A stretch of 64,000 nucleotides of DNA from Paraburkholderia sp. DHOC27 (GCF_003429005.1 NZ_QVQV01000009.1:1-64000), one strand, 5' to 3'. Shown: positions 8,696-17,480, counted from the stretch's first letter. Numbers and translations are program-made. Notes: generated by a model from the letters alone, not told the origin.

Positions 8696-11686
8696 TCATG
8701 TCGGCTCGTTCTGCTCAAGTTCCCGCTCATTTGTCTGCTCATTTTTTTGCTTCCCCGCGCCACGCAGACGCGCGGCAAACTCGCCGCGCCCCGCGAAGTA
8801 GGTCTGCACGATCCGTTGCAGCACGCCGGTTTGTCCCGGCAGCTTCGGCATGGGCGCGAACTGCGGCAAGGTGCAAGCCGCATCGGCTTCAGCCGGATAG
8901 ATACGCACGCGCACGTCGTACCACGCTGCCTGTCCGGTGATGGGATCGGAGTTCGACATGCGCGACTCAGCAGGCGACTCACCGGGCGACTCACCAGGAC
9001 CGGCACGCGGCAATTCATCGGTAATCAGATGGTTGAGCAGAAAGCCGCGCTGCGACTCGTTGGCATCGGGGCCGAGGTTCCAGGCGCCGGCCGCCTTGCC
9101 GATGGCATTCCATGTCCACACGGTGCCTGGCTCGACGGCCTCGCTATAACGCGCCATGCAGCGCACCTTGCCCCACGTCGATTCCACGTAGATCCAGCCG
9201 CCGTCTTCGATACCGTTCTCGCGCGCGAGCCGCGGATTCATGAACAGATAGTTCTCGCCGTGGATCTGCCGCAGCCAGGCGTTCTGCGAATCCCACGAGT
9301 GATACATCGCCATGGGCCGTTGCGTGAGCGCGGCGAGCGGATAGCGCGCCCGGTCGGTGACGGCCATCTCCAGCGGTTCGTACCAGAACGGCAGCGGGTC
9401 GAAGTAGCGCGCCACGCGTTCGCGCAAGTGATCCGGCGGTTGACGCCCCGTCGTCTTGCCCTGTGCGGCGAGACGGAATTTCTGCATCACGTCGGAGTAA
9501 AGCTGGATCACGATGGGCGTGTCGAACTTGCGCAGGCCATTGGCCACCGCCCACTTCAGATACGGCCCGTTCGCGCCGCGCATGTACTGCAACGACTCCG
9601 GCAAGGTGTAGTGAAAGACGCAATTGTGGCTGGCGTACTGTTCCCACTGCTGCGGATTCGGCTCACCCACCAGCGCCTTGTCGCCCTCCTTGCCGCGCCA
9701 GCCGATCAGGAAACCCACTCCGGAGTCGGGCGCCGTCTGGAAGTTGATGACGAAGTCGGGATAGTCGCGAAACTTGCGGGTGCCCTCCTTCGTCGTGAAG
9801 GCGGGCAACTTCAGGCGGCTCGCCAGTTCGATCAGCACTTCCTGGAACGGCTTGCATTCGCCGGTGGGCGGCACCACCGGCACGCGCACGGAATCCACCG
9901 GGCCGTCGAACTCGGAGATGGGCCGGTCGAGCATCGACATGGCGTCGTGGCGTTCCAGATACGTGGTGTCGGGCAGGATCAGATCGGCAAACGCCGTCAT
10001 CTCGGACTGGAACGCATCGCAGACCACCAGAAACGGAATCTTGTAGGTGCCGTCGTCGCGTTTGTCCACCAGCATCTTGCGGACTTCCACGGTGTTCATC
10101 GACGAATTCCACGCCATGTTGGCCATGAAGATCAGCAGCGTGTCGATGGGGTATGGGTCGCCGCGCCACGCATTGGTGATCACGCTATGCATGAGGCCGT
10201 GCACGGCGAGCGGGTATTCCCACGAAAAAGCCTTGTCGATGCGCACCGGGCCACCGGCGTCGTCGACGAACAGATCTTCCGGCGCGGCCGGCCAGCCTAG
10301 CGGACCGTTGGCAAGCGGCGTGTTCGGTTGCACCGCGTCCGGATGATTGGGCGGTTTGGCCGAAGGCGGCACCGCGCGTGGATACGGCGACTTGTGGCGG
10401 AATCCGCCCGGCCGGTCGATCGTCCCCAGCAGGGACATCAGCACCGCCAGCCCGCGAATCGACTGAAAGCCGTTTGAATGCGCCGCGAGTCCACGCATGG
10501 CGTGAAAGGCAATCGGGTTGCCGGTCACGCTCTCGTGCGTCTGGCCCCACGCGTCCGTCCATTGAACCGGCAGCGTGATCTTGTGATCGCGCGCCGTCTG
10601 CGCCATCTCGCGCGCAAGCCGGCGGATCGTGTCAGCGGGAATGCCGGTGATCTCCTCAGCCCATTCAGGCGTGCTCTGCGCCACACGCTCGCGCAGCAGC
10701 GCAAACGAAGGCGTTACCGGCGTGCCGTCTTCCAGCGTGTAGGTGCCCGAGAGCGCCGGCCGCGCGCCGGGCGTGTGATGCAGCACCGCGCGCTGCGTCT
10801 CGAGGTCCCACCACAGATGATTCTGCGGAAACAGCGCATTGACTTCAGCCGCTGCGGGGTCGCGCACGAACAGACCAAACGTGTCGCTCTGCTCGCGCAT
10901 GTCCAGCAGTTCGGCCGCGTTGGTGAAGCGTGCGACGAATTCCTGATCGTACGAATCGGTGGCCAGCAACTCGTGAATCAGCGCCATGAACAACGCGCCG
11001 TCCGTGCCGGGGCGAATCGGCACCCATTCGTCGGCAATCGCTGCATAGCCGGTGCGGATCGGATTGATCGCAATGAAGCGGCCACCCGCGCGCTTGAATT
11101 TCGACAGGGCGATCTTCAGCGGATTCGAGTGGTGATCTTCGGCAGTGCCGATCATGAAGAACAGCTTCGCGCTGTCGAGGTCCGGGCCACCGAACTCCCA
11201 GAACGAGCCGCCTATCGTATAGATCATGCCGGCCGCCATGTTCGACGAGCAGAAGCCGCCATGCGCCGCATAGTTGGGCGTGCCGAACTGCTTGGCGAAC
11301 AGGCCGGTCAAGGCCTGCATCTGGTCGCGGCCGGTGAAGAGCGCGAACTGTTTGGGATCGGTGGCACGCAGATGGGCGAGGCGTTTTTCCAGCGTCGCAA
11401 AGGCGACCTCCCACGAGACTGGCTCGAACTGCGCGCTGCCCCGCTCGGCGTTGGGCTTGCGCATCAGCGGCTGGGTCAGGCGTGCCGGAGAATACTGCTT
11501 CATGATGCCCGACGAACCCTTCGCGCAGATCACGCCCTGGTTCAGTGGGTGCGCCGGATTGCCGTCGATATAACGCACCTCGCCATCACGCAGATGCACG
11601 CGGATGCCGCAGCGGCATGCACACATATAGCAGGTGGTGGTTTTGACTTCGAGCGTCTCGTTCTGCGTGCGCGCATGGTGTTCCAT
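8696..11686 (-). CDS. soeA: Molybdopterin oxidoreductase catalytic subunit (probable sulfite dehydrogenase SoeA)
   Basis: Large bis-MGD molybdoenzyme subunit of 996 residues in the DMSO reductase superfamily. The N-terminus starts without a Tat signal and carries the [4Fe-4S] cysteines in TTCYMCACRCGIRV (residues 18-31), completed by the cysteine of GVICAKG near 54. The molybdopterin core follows (AKQFGTPNYAAHGGFCSSNMA), then a MGD-binding C-terminal domain. The length, the cytoplasmic location and the partners SoeB and SoeC point to quinone-linked sulfite oxidation to sulfate. Sulfonate catabolism would be one sulfite source. A strong GAGGAGG site precedes the ATG. Two oddities are an in-frame 12-bp triplication encoding GES-P repeats near residues 898-909 and a heptamer repeat just upstream of the gene. 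Another substrate (polysulfide, thiosulfate, arsenite) cannot be excluded. Confidence 0.72.
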   Translation of the reverse strand: MEHHARTQNETLEVKTTTCYMCACRCGIRVHLRDGEVRYIDGNPAHPLNQGVICAKGSSGIMKQYSPARLTQPLMRKPNAERGSAQFEPVSWEVAFATLEKRLAHLRATDPKQFALFTGRDQMQALTGLFAKQFGTPNYAAHGGFCSSNMAAGMIYTIGGSFWEFGGPDLDSAKLFFMIGTAEDHHSNPLKIALSKFKRAGGRFIAINPIRTGYAAIADEWVPIRPGTDGALFMALIHELLATDSYDQEFVARFTNAAELLDMREQSDTFGLFVRDPAAAEVNALFPQNHLWWDLETQRAVLHHTPGARPALSGTYTLEDGTPVTPSFALLRERVAQSTPEWAEEITGIPADTIRRLAREMAQTARDHKITLPVQWTDAWGQTHESVTGNPIAFHAMRGLAAHSNGFQSIRGLAVLMSLLGTIDRPGGFRHKSPYPRAVPPSAKPPNHPDAVQPNTPLANGPLGWPAAPEDLFVDDAGGPVRIDKAFSWEYPLAVHGLMHSVITNAWRGDPYPIDTLLIFMANMAWNSSMNTVEVRKMLVDKRDDGTYKIPFLVVCDAFQSEMTAFADLILPDTTYLERHDAMSMLDRPISEFDGPVDSVRVPVVPPTGECKPFQEVLIELASRLKLPAFTTKEGTRKFRDYPDFVINFQTAPDSGVGFLIGWRGKEGDKALVGEPNPQQWEQYASHNCVFHYTLPESLQYMRGANGPYLKWAVANGLRKFDTPIVIQLYSDVMQKFRLAAQGKTTGRQPPDHLRERVARYFDPLPFWYEPLEMAVTDRARYPLAALTQRPMAMYHSWDSQNAWLRQIHGENYLFMNPRLARENGIEDGGWIYVESTWGKVRCMARYSEAVEPGTVWTWNAIGKAAGAWNLGPDANESQRGFLLNHLITDELPRAGPGESPGESPAESRMSNSDPITGQAAWYDVRVRIYPAEADAACTLPQFAPMPKLPGQTGVLQRIVQTYFAGRGEFAARLRGAGKQKNEQTNERELEQNEPT
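8962..8997. repeat. 12-bp tandem repeat inside soeA (x3)
   Basis: Three consecutive 12-bp units (GCGACTCAGCAG, GCGACTCACCGG, GCGACTCACCAG) encode a G-E-S-P-type repeat in the C-terminal part of the catalytic subunit. The unit is a multiple of three, so copy-number change would keep the frame. Confidence 0.8.
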
Positions 11687-12027
11687 GTAGCCTCCTCGTG
11701 GCGCTGCGATGGTTGTGGCTTGCCTGTGCGTTGCTTGTTGCTTGTTGCTTGTAGCTTGTGCGCTGCCCGGATGATTCGTCGCCTGCCTGACGATCAGTTG
11801 TCGCTCCGGTTCGTGCAGGCGCCGCGTGCTGCCTTGCAGGGTGTGGGTGGCAGGCTCATCAATCCTATGACCGTTATAGGCAAAAGAAAAATCGCCATTT
11901 CATATCTCATGTATCGCGGGGTCCGATAGTCCTGTCAGGTTAGGCCCGCGCTGCGGTCCTGACTGCGCAGGCTTTGTAAGGCTGCGATAATGAAATCCCC
12001 CGATTTCCCCCACTTGAAGGAGCCGCA
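11687..12027. other. Divergent promoter region between soeA and the beta-hydroxyacid dehydrogenase
   Basis: This 341-bp intergenic stretch separates the divergent soeABC operon from the dehydrogenase gene at 12028. It contains the heptamer repeat at 11730-11757 and a small inverted repeat at 11864-11880 (CCTAT, 7 bp, ATAGG), which could be an operator. No ModE-type box is visible here. I cannot place a -10/-35 pair with confidence. Confidence 0.5.
11730..11757. repeat. Heptanucleotide tandem repeat GTTGCTT x4 upstream of soeA
   Basis: Three perfect copies of GTTGCTT plus a fourth with one change (GTAGCTT) lie 44-71 bp upstream of the soeA ATG. Seven-base units can slip during replication and alter promoter or leader spacing. 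Confidence 0.85.
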
Positions 12028-12945
12028 GTGAGCGATTCAACCACCCCATCTTCCGGCGATGCCAGCCGCCGCGTCGCGTTCCTCGGCCTGGGCGTCATGG
12101 GCTATCCGATGGCCGGTCATCTGGCCAGTGCGGGTCTGGACGTGACGGTCTATAACCGCACGTTCGCGAAGGCCGAGGCATGGGTTGCCGAGCATGGCGG
12201 ACGCGCCGCCCGCACACCGCGCGAAGCCGCCGACGGCGCCGAACTCGTGATGGCCTGCGTGGGCAACGACGACGATCTGCGCAGCGTCACGCTCGGCGAG
12301 CAAGGCGCGTTTGCAGGCATGGCGAAAGGTACGGTGTTCGTCGATCACACCACCGCGTCGGCCAACGTAGCGCGTGAACTCGCGGCGGTGGCGAGCGGGC
12401 ACGGCCTGCAATTCGTCGACGCGCCCGTCTCCGGCGGTCAGGCCGGTGCGCAGAAAGGCACCCTTACGATCATGTGCGGCGGCGAAGCCAAAACCTTCGA
12501 AGCCGTGGCGCCGACGCTCAAGCATTACGGCGCCGCTGTCACGCTGATCGGGCCGGCGGGCGCGGGTCAGCTTGCCAAGATGGTCAACCAGATCTGTATT
12601 GCGGGGCTGGTGCAGGGCTTGTCGGAAGCGATCAACTTCGGCGAGACGGCCGGCCTCGACATGCCGCTCGTGCTCGATGTGATCGGCAAGGGAGCGGCCG
12701 CGAGCTGGCAGATGGACAACCGCGGCAAGACCATGATCGACGGCAAGTTCGATTACGGCTTCGCGGTGGACTGGATGCGCAAGGACCTCGGCTTCTGTCT
12801 CGACGAAGCCCGCCGCAACGGCGCTGCGCTGCCCGTCACGGCGCTGGTGGATCAGTTTTATGGCGACGTGCAGAATCTGGGCGGCAATCGCTACGACACG
12901 TCCAGTCTGATCTGGCGTCTGCGGCAACTGAAGGCCGCGAAATAA
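12028..12945 (+). CDS. NAD(P)-dependent beta-hydroxyacid dehydrogenase (3-hydroxyisobutyrate / tartronate semialdehyde reductase family)
   Basis: Cytoplasmic oxidoreductase of 305 residues in the 3-hydroxyisobutyrate dehydrogenase superfamily. The Rossmann motif VAFLGLGVMGYPMAGHL (about residues 14-30) binds the dinucleotide. The substrate signature FVDAPVSGGQAGAQKGTL lies near 132-149, and GAGQLAKMVNQ carries the catalytic lysine near 184. The GTG start is preceded by AAGGAG at a suitable distance. Relatives reduce tartronate semialdehyde (GarR), methylmalonate semialdehyde or succinate semialdehyde; the substrate cannot be set from these motifs. It is divergent from soeABC and followed after 59 bp by an oppositely oriented gene, so it is probably expressed alone. 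Confidence 0.88.
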   Translation: MSDSTTPSSGDASRRVAFLGLGVMGYPMAGHLASAGLDVTVYNRTFAKAEAWVAEHGGRAARTPREAADGAELVMACVGNDDDLRSVTLGEQGAFAGMAKGTVFVDHTTASANVARELAAVASGHGLQFVDAPVSGGQAGAQKGTLTIMCGGEAKTFEAVAPTLKHYGAAVTLIGPAGAGQLAKMVNQICIAGLVQGLSEAINFGETAGLDMPLVLDVIGKGAAASWQMDNRGKTMIDGKFDYGFAVDWMRKDLGFCLDEARRNGAALPVTALVDQFYGDVQNLGGNRYDTSSLIWRLRQLKAAK

Positions 12946-13004
12946 CGGCGTCTGGCTTTTGCCTTGTTTGCCTCGCGCGTTTTAGACGGTTTCAGTCAGC
13001 CGCT

Positions 13005-13454
13005 TCACTGGCTGGACTTGCACAGCACCGCGGTCATGATGAGCGGCATCACCTCATGCACCGCGGCGTCGCTGCCGGCGTCGTGCAGATGCGTCTTGAC
13101 GGAGTCGCTCGGTCCGAACACCACGACCCCGTAAAGCGAGCCCGGCATAGCCTGGCCGCTGCCCTTGTGGAAGATGTCGTCGTCGTGTGCGTAGCCCAGC
13201 ACGGCATAGACGCGAAAGCCGAACGCGGTCAGCTCGCTGCCGCGCGTGGGGCGAAACGCGTTGACCGAATTCGCCTCCACGTGCATGGGCACCGGTTCGA
13301 TATATTGATCGCTTTGCAGCGACGTGATGAAAGTGTGCGCATTCATGGTGCAGTCCAGTTGCGCATCCAGTTCATGCGCGGCGGACGGTCCGGCATAAAG
13401 ACTGGCGCCGATCGCGGCGAATGCCGCCAGCGCGCTGGGCAAGCAATTTCTCAT
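13005..13454 (-). CDS. Exported protein of unknown function
   Basis: Predicted 149-residue secreted protein. The chosen ATG starts a signal peptide (MRNCLPSALAAFAAIGASLYA, cleaved after SAA-H or nearby). The mature part, HELDAQLDCTMNAHTFITSL to the end, contains two cysteines (one near residue 40 and one at the C-terminus, AVLCKSSQ) that could form a disulfide. I do not recognise a family. The open frame continues about 98 codons upstream, but that part is arginine-rich and overlaps the divergent gene's control region, so the signal-peptide start is preferred. It is convergent with the dehydrogenase gene. Confidence 0.7.
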   Translation of the reverse strand: MRNCLPSALAAFAAIGASLYAGPSAAHELDAQLDCTMNAHTFITSLQSDQYIEPVPMHVEANSVNAFRPTRGSELTAFGFRVYAVLGYAHDDDIFHKGSGQAMPGSLYGVVVFGPSDSVKTHLHDAGSDAAVHEVMPLIMTAVLCKSSQ

Positions 13455-13734
13455 AACGATGCAACCCCTATCCTGGCAGACTTCGGGTTTTTGGCCTTTG
13501 GCTACAACGTAGAAGCAACCCCGCGCGCGATCTGTACGGCAACGATCAGATGCGGCGGACGGCACTGAGCCGCCCTCGTGATAAGACCGCAAACGGTCGT
13601 CAGCGGTTCGCGCCGCATGCAGGGCAGTTCGCGACTTGCGCAGACATTTTGTCGCAAACCGCTCGAACGTGTTCGCAAGCGGGCCGACCATGAGCGTCAT
13701 CGAAGCCTTCATTGACGCCACGGAGCCAATCGCC

Positions 13735-14292
13735 ATGTTCCTTTCCATTCTTCAACAGACCCCGCACTGGGTCTGGGGTCTGCTCGCCGTCCTGATCGTC
13801 GCCGGCATGAAACAGACCGAAGCCAGGCTGCGCTCGGTGCGCAGCGCCACCCTGCTGCCGTTCGTAATGACGGGGCTGTCGTTCTACGGCCTCGCCTCGG
13901 TTTTCCTGCATGAGCCGGTCGCGCTGGCGGCTTGGGTGCTGGGCGTGGCGGCGGCCCTGGCGCTGTGCAACGCGCTGGGCGTATGGCGGGGCGTGGAATG
14001 GTCGACGGCGGACCGCAGCCTGCTGGTGCCGGGGAGCTGGCTGCCGCTGAGCCTCTTTATGACGCTGTTCGTCCTGAAGTTCGGCGTGGGCGTGGCGGTC
14101 GCACAAACTCCCGCGCTCACGCTCGACACGCACTTCGCGGCCCTCGTGGGCCTCGGCTATGGCGGCTTCAGCGGTGCTTTCGCAGCGCGCGGGCTGGCGA
14201 TGTGGCGGGTGATCCGTCAGGCGGCGCGGCGTGGTGAGCTTCGCGGTGCGCCGCTGAACGAAGCGCGCGGCGGGGCTCGCGGTAAGGCCTGA
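13735..14292 (+). CDS. Small multi-pass inner membrane protein (DUF6622-like)
   Basis: Predicted 185-residue membrane protein with five or six hydrophobic segments, starting MFLSILQQTPHWVWGLLAVLIV. The start is set by GGAG at 13722-13725, 9 nt upstream of the ATG. Earlier in-frame starts (13636, 13690) lack a comparable site. The opening tryptophan-containing stretch and the loop MKQTEARLRSVRSATLLP resemble a family of unknown function common in Burkholderia, DUF6622 as I recall. The C-terminal 30 residues are basic and probably cytoplasmic. It lies 79 bp upstream of the LytS-like kinase on the same strand and may be co-transcribed with it. Confidence 0.68.
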   Translation: MFLSILQQTPHWVWGLLAVLIVAGMKQTEARLRSVRSATLLPFVMTGLSFYGLASVFLHEPVALAAWVLGVAAALALCNALGVWRGVEWSTADRSLLVPGSWLPLSLFMTLFVLKFGVGVAVAQTPALTLDTHFAALVGLGYGGFSGAFAARGLAMWRVIRQAARRGELRGAPLNEARGGARGKA

Positions 14293-14371
14293 GATCGCCG
14301 AACGAAGCGGCTACAATCCGCAGCACCGGCCGCTCTTCCCGCTTGCCGCGCCCTGTTTCCGGACCCCACTC

Positions 14372-15487
14372 ATGTCCCAGCAACGAATCGCACTTGGATG
14401 GCTATGGCGCGAAGCGCGGATCCTGCTCGTCGTGACCGGGGTGAGCACGATTTTCTTCAACCCGCTCTCCGGTCAGACGTTTGTTTCGAACGCGATTTAC
14501 GCGTTTTGCGTAACGCTGTGCATCCAGAGCCTGATCGAGGCGGGCCGCTATGGCTTCTCTTCGACCCTGATCCAGCGCCCGCCGCCGGGGCAAGCCGTCA
14601 ACAACGCGATTACCACGACGCAGCGGCGCTGGCCCGGCTGGGCCTGGATGGGGCCGTGGCTGCCCATTTCGTTCATCCTGGGTTATCTGGGTGGGCAACT
14701 GCTCGGCGATCTGTTGACCGGTGCGCATCGTGCGCCGTTCGCCTTCATCGAGCACATGGGGACCTTGCTGCCGGTGCTGGCGCCGGCCTTTGCGCTGACG
14801 TTGGGCTGCACCTACTTCTTCTATGTACGCGGGCGTCTCGCCGCAACGGAAGCCCGCGCGCAAACCGCGCTGCGCACCGCCGCGGAAAACCAGTTGAAGC
14901 TGCTGGTCTCGCAACTGGAACCGCACATGCTGTTCAACACGCTCGCCAATCTGCGAGTCCTGATTGCTCACGATCCACCACGCGCCCAAGCCATGCTCGA
15001 TCATCTGAACGGTTTTCTGCGGGCCACGCTCGACGCATCGCGCGCGGATTCACACGCGCTCGCAGCGGAGTTTGCCCGGCTCGGCGATTACCTGGAGCTG
15101 ATGCAGGTGCGCATGGGGGCCCGTCTACAGGGCAGGCTAGATTTGCCGGATGAATTGAGCACGCTGCCCGTGCCGCCGCTGCTGTTGCAGCCGCTGGTGG
15201 AGAACGCCATCAAGCATGGTCTCGAGCCAAGCGTGACGGGTGGTCAGATCGAAGTGGCGGCGCGGCGCGAGGGTCCCGCGCTGATACTGAGCGTACGCGA
15301 CACCGGTGCCGGCCTCGACGCGATACCCGCCGACGGTACGCGCTTCGGCCTGCAACAGGTGCGCGAGCGGCTTGCCGCGTTGTACGGCGCGGCCGCCTCG
15401 CTGGAACTCACTTCGCCTGGGGATGGCCGGGGCGGCGCGCTCGCCACCGTCCGGCTGCCAATCGCGACGACCGCGCCACTCGCATAA
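14372..15487 (+). CDS. LytS/YehU-type sensor histidine kinase
   Basis: Membrane sensor kinase of 371 residues. About four transmembrane segments occupy residues 15-155 with no extracytoplasmic domain of note. The His_kinase domain of the LytS family follows: LVSQLEPHMLFNTLANL, with the phosphoacceptor histidine near residue 189 (canonical LQPHFLFNTL). The ATPase has LLLQPLVENAIKHGLEP (N box) and RDTGAG (G box), ending in FGLQQVRERLAALYGA. It would phosphorylate the LytTR response regulator encoded 61 bp downstream. Such pairs in proteobacteria (AlgZ/AlgR, BtsS/BtsR, YpdAB) respond to nutrients or control surface polysaccharide and motility. The stimulus here is not evident. Confidence 0.92.
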   Translation: MSQQRIALGWLWREARILLVVTGVSTIFFNPLSGQTFVSNAIYAFCVTLCIQSLIEAGRYGFSSTLIQRPPPGQAVNNAITTTQRRWPGWAWMGPWLPISFILGYLGGQLLGDLLTGAHRAPFAFIEHMGTLLPVLAPAFALTLGCTYFFYVRGRLAATEARAQTALRTAAENQLKLLVSQLEPHMLFNTLANLRVLIAHDPPRAQAMLDHLNGFLRATLDASRADSHALAAEFARLGDYLELMQVRMGARLQGRLDLPDELSTLPVPPLLLQPLVENAIKHGLEPSVTGGQIEVAARREGPALILSVRDTGAGLDAIPADGTRFGLQQVRERLAALYGAAASLELTSPGDGRGGALATVRLPIATTAPLA

Positions 15488-15548
15488 GTCGCCAAACCCG
15501 CATGATTCTCCGCACTGCGCGGCATTTCAATCTTTCCCACGTCAGCCC

Positions 15549-16415
15549 ATGCACGCCAACGCCCTGATCGCCGAAGACGAACCCCTGCTGGCCGCCAACC
15601 TGCAAGCCGAACTGCAACGGCTGTGGCCCGAGTTACGCATTGTCGCGTCGGTGGGCGATGGCGTGTCGGCGTTGCAGCAAGGTCTTGCCCTGCAACCCGA
15701 CGTGGTGTTTCTCGACATCCGCATGCCGGGGATGAGCGGTCTCGAAGCCGCCGAGGCGCTCGCCGAAGACTGGCCGGACGACGGCCGTCCGCTGCCCTTG
15801 CTGGTGTTCGTCACGGCCTACGACGAATACGCGTTGCGCGCCTTCGAACGCGCGGCCCTCGACTACGTGCTCAAACCCTTGCAGCCGGAGCGGCTGGCAA
15901 AAACCTGTCAGCGTCTGCAAGCGGCGTTGCAGGCGCGTGGCCAGCCGGCGGCGCTCGAGAGCACGCTTGCGCCAATGCTGGACCAGTTGCGCGGTTTGTT
16001 CGGCGTGAGTGTTGCGGGCGCGTCTGCGCTCCAGGCAAACGCCAACACAAACACAAACGCAAGCACGAGCACGAGCACGAGCACGAGCACCCCCTTGCGC
16101 ATGATCCAGGCGAGCGCCGGCAACACCATCACGATGGTGCCGGTGAGCGACGTGATCTATTTCGAAGCGGCGGACAAATACGTGCGCGTCATCACATCGG
16201 ATCGCGAGCATCTGATCCGCGTCTCCCTGCGCGAGTTGCTGCAACAACTCGATCCGCAGGCGTTCTGGCAAATCCATCGTGGCACCGTAGTACGCGCCGA
16301 CGCGATCGCCAGCGCAACGCGCGACGAAGCCGGCAAGCTCACGCTGAACCTGCGCGGCCATAGCGCGCATCTGACGGTGAGCCGGCTTTACGCCGACCGC
16401 TTCAGAGCCATGTGA
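15549..16415 (+). CDS. LytTR-family response regulator (AlgR/LytR type)
   Basis: Response regulator of 288 residues. The receiver domain (1-125) has acidic residues in AEDEP, the phosphoacceptor in VVFLDIRMPGMSGLEA (Asp near 58), the threonine/alanine switch VFVTAYDEYAL and lysine in DYVLKPL. A low-complexity linker rich in Asn/Thr/Ser (about 160-182) contains a hexanucleotide-encoded S-T repeat. The LytTR DNA-binding domain follows (185-288): IYFEAADKYVRVIT, HLIRVSLRELLQQL, FWQIHRGTVVRADAI. It pairs with the upstream LytS-type kinase and should bind direct-repeat promoter sites. The ATG was chosen because it begins the receiver fold exactly; the open frame extends upstream into the kinase gene. 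Confidence 0.93.
   Translation: MHANALIAEDEPLLAANLQAELQRLWPELRIVASVGDGVSALQQGLALQPDVVFLDIRMPGMSGLEAAEALAEDWPDDGRPLPLLVFVTAYDEYALRAFERAALDYVLKPLQPERLAKTCQRLQAALQARGQPAALESTLAPMLDQLRGLFGVSVAGASALQANANTNTNASTSTSTSTSTPLRMIQASAGNTITMVPVSDVIYFEAADKYVRVITSDREHLIRVSLRELLQQLDPQAFWQIHRGTVVRADAIASATRDEAGKLTLNLRGHSAHLTVSRLYADRFRAM
16063..16090. repeat. Hexanucleotide tandem repeat GCACGA in the LytTR regulator
   Basis: Four full copies of GCACGA and a partial fifth lie within the linker of the response regulator, preceded by an irregular AACACA-like stretch. They encode alternating Ser-Thr. The unit length preserves the frame, so slippage would change only linker length. Confidence 0.85.
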
Positions 16416-16451
16416 AGCAGAAGCGCGAAAGAACCAAAGCGGCGCACCGCA

Positions 16452-17480
16452 TCACGCCGTGTTCCAGCGCGCTTCGGCCACCGTCAGTTTCTTCGGAATG
16501 AGCTTGAGGTTCGTAAAGGTGTCGGCGATCTGCTGCTGATACGCGAGGGTCGCGTCGGTAATCGGCTGCACGCCGTAGCCGGCACGGCCCAACGCGAGTT
16601 CGAGCGTGCCGGTGTCGAGACCCACCAGCGGCGATAACTGCGCCGCGACCGCGGGGATATTGCCGCGTCCCCACTGATCCACCTGATTCAGTTCGTCCAG
16701 CAGCACATGCAGCACCTGCGGCTGCGCGGCGGCGTACTTGCGGGCCGCCACGTAGTACTGGATGTTCTGCACGATGCCTTCCGCGTTGGTCAGCACGCGC
16801 GCATTGGCCTGGCGCTCCACAGCGGCCAGATACGGGTCCCAGATCACCCACGCGTCGATGCTGCGCTGGATAAAGGCCGCGCGGGCATCGGCGGGCGTCA
16901 GGTAGATGGGCTGAATGTCCGTGTACGTGAGCCCTGCCCGTTCCAGCGCCTTCACCAGCAGGAAATGAACGTTCGAGCCACGATTGAGCGCGACCTTTTT
17001 GCCGCGCAGATCGGCGACGCTGCGGATCGGCGAATCGTGCTGCACGACCAGCGCTTCGCCGCGCGGCGCGGGCGGCTCGTTGGCGACGTAGACGAAATCG
17101 ACGCCGCCTGCCTGGGCAAAAATGGGCGGCGTTTCGCCCACCGTGCCGACATCCACGGCACCGGCGTTCAATCCTTCCAGCAACTGCGGTCCGGCCGGGA
17201 ATTCCAGCCATTGCACGGCGACACCTTGCGCGGCGAGCCGTTTTTCGAGCGTGCCGCGCGCTTTCAGCACCACGAAGTTGCCGTACTTCTGGAAGCCGAT
17301 GCGTAGGGTTTTGGCATTGCCCTCGGCACGCGCCGGTGTGCTCGACAGCAGGGTCGCCATGCCGCCAGCGAGGGTAGCGCCAGTGCCGAGCGCCAGCGCG
17401 GCGGCGGCTTTCAGCAGCGTGCGGCGCTGCGGGTCTTGAGCGTCCAGAGCGTCTTGAGCGGGGTCTTGCGGTGCAACCAT
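16452..17480 (-). CDS. Aliphatic sulfonate-type ABC transporter periplasmic binding protein (SsuA-like, orphan)
   Basis: Periplasmic binding protein of 342 residues. The N-terminus has a twin-arginine-like RRTLLKAAAALALGTGATLAGG followed by an A-x-A cleavage site (ARA-E). The mature start TLRIGFQKYGNFVVLKARG, with QWLEFPAGPQLLEGLNAGAVDVGTVGETPPIFAQA, is typical of SsuA/TauA sulfonate-binding proteins, including the WIxWDPYLAAVE-like segment (AWVIWDPYLAAVERQ). The ATG is set by AAGGA 6 nt upstream. No permease (ssuC), ATPase (ssuB) or monooxygenase gene adjoins it, so it is an orphan that may feed a transporter encoded elsewhere. It ends close to the convergent LytTR gene. Sulfonate, nitrate or taurine binding is a family inference. 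Confidence 0.85.
   Translation of the reverse strand: MVAPQDPAQDALDAQDPQRRTLLKAAAALALGTGATLAGGMATLLSSTPARAEGNAKTLRIGFQKYGNFVVLKARGTLEKRLAAQGVAVQWLEFPAGPQLLEGLNAGAVDVGTVGETPPIFAQAGGVDFVYVANEPPAPRGEALVVQHDSPIRSVADLRGKKVALNRGSNVHFLLVKALERAGLTYTDIQPIYLTPADARAAFIQRSIDAWVIWDPYLAAVERQANARVLTNAEGIVQNIQYYVAARKYAAAQPQVLHVLLDELNQVDQWGRGNIPAVAAQLSPLVGLDTGTLELALGRAGYGVQPITDATLAYQQQIADTFTNLKLIPKKLTVAEARWNTA

Noticed and set aside
8573..10300. Long plus-strand frame opposite the molybdoenzyme genes
   Set aside because: Shadow of soeA; the real gene on the other strand has cluster motifs, a ribosome site and normal composition.
11864..11880. CCTAT-N7-ATAGG dyad, first considered as a ModE box for soeABC
   Set aside because: The half-sites and the spacing do not fit the CGyTATAT-N6 pattern, so no molybdate control of soeABC is claimed.
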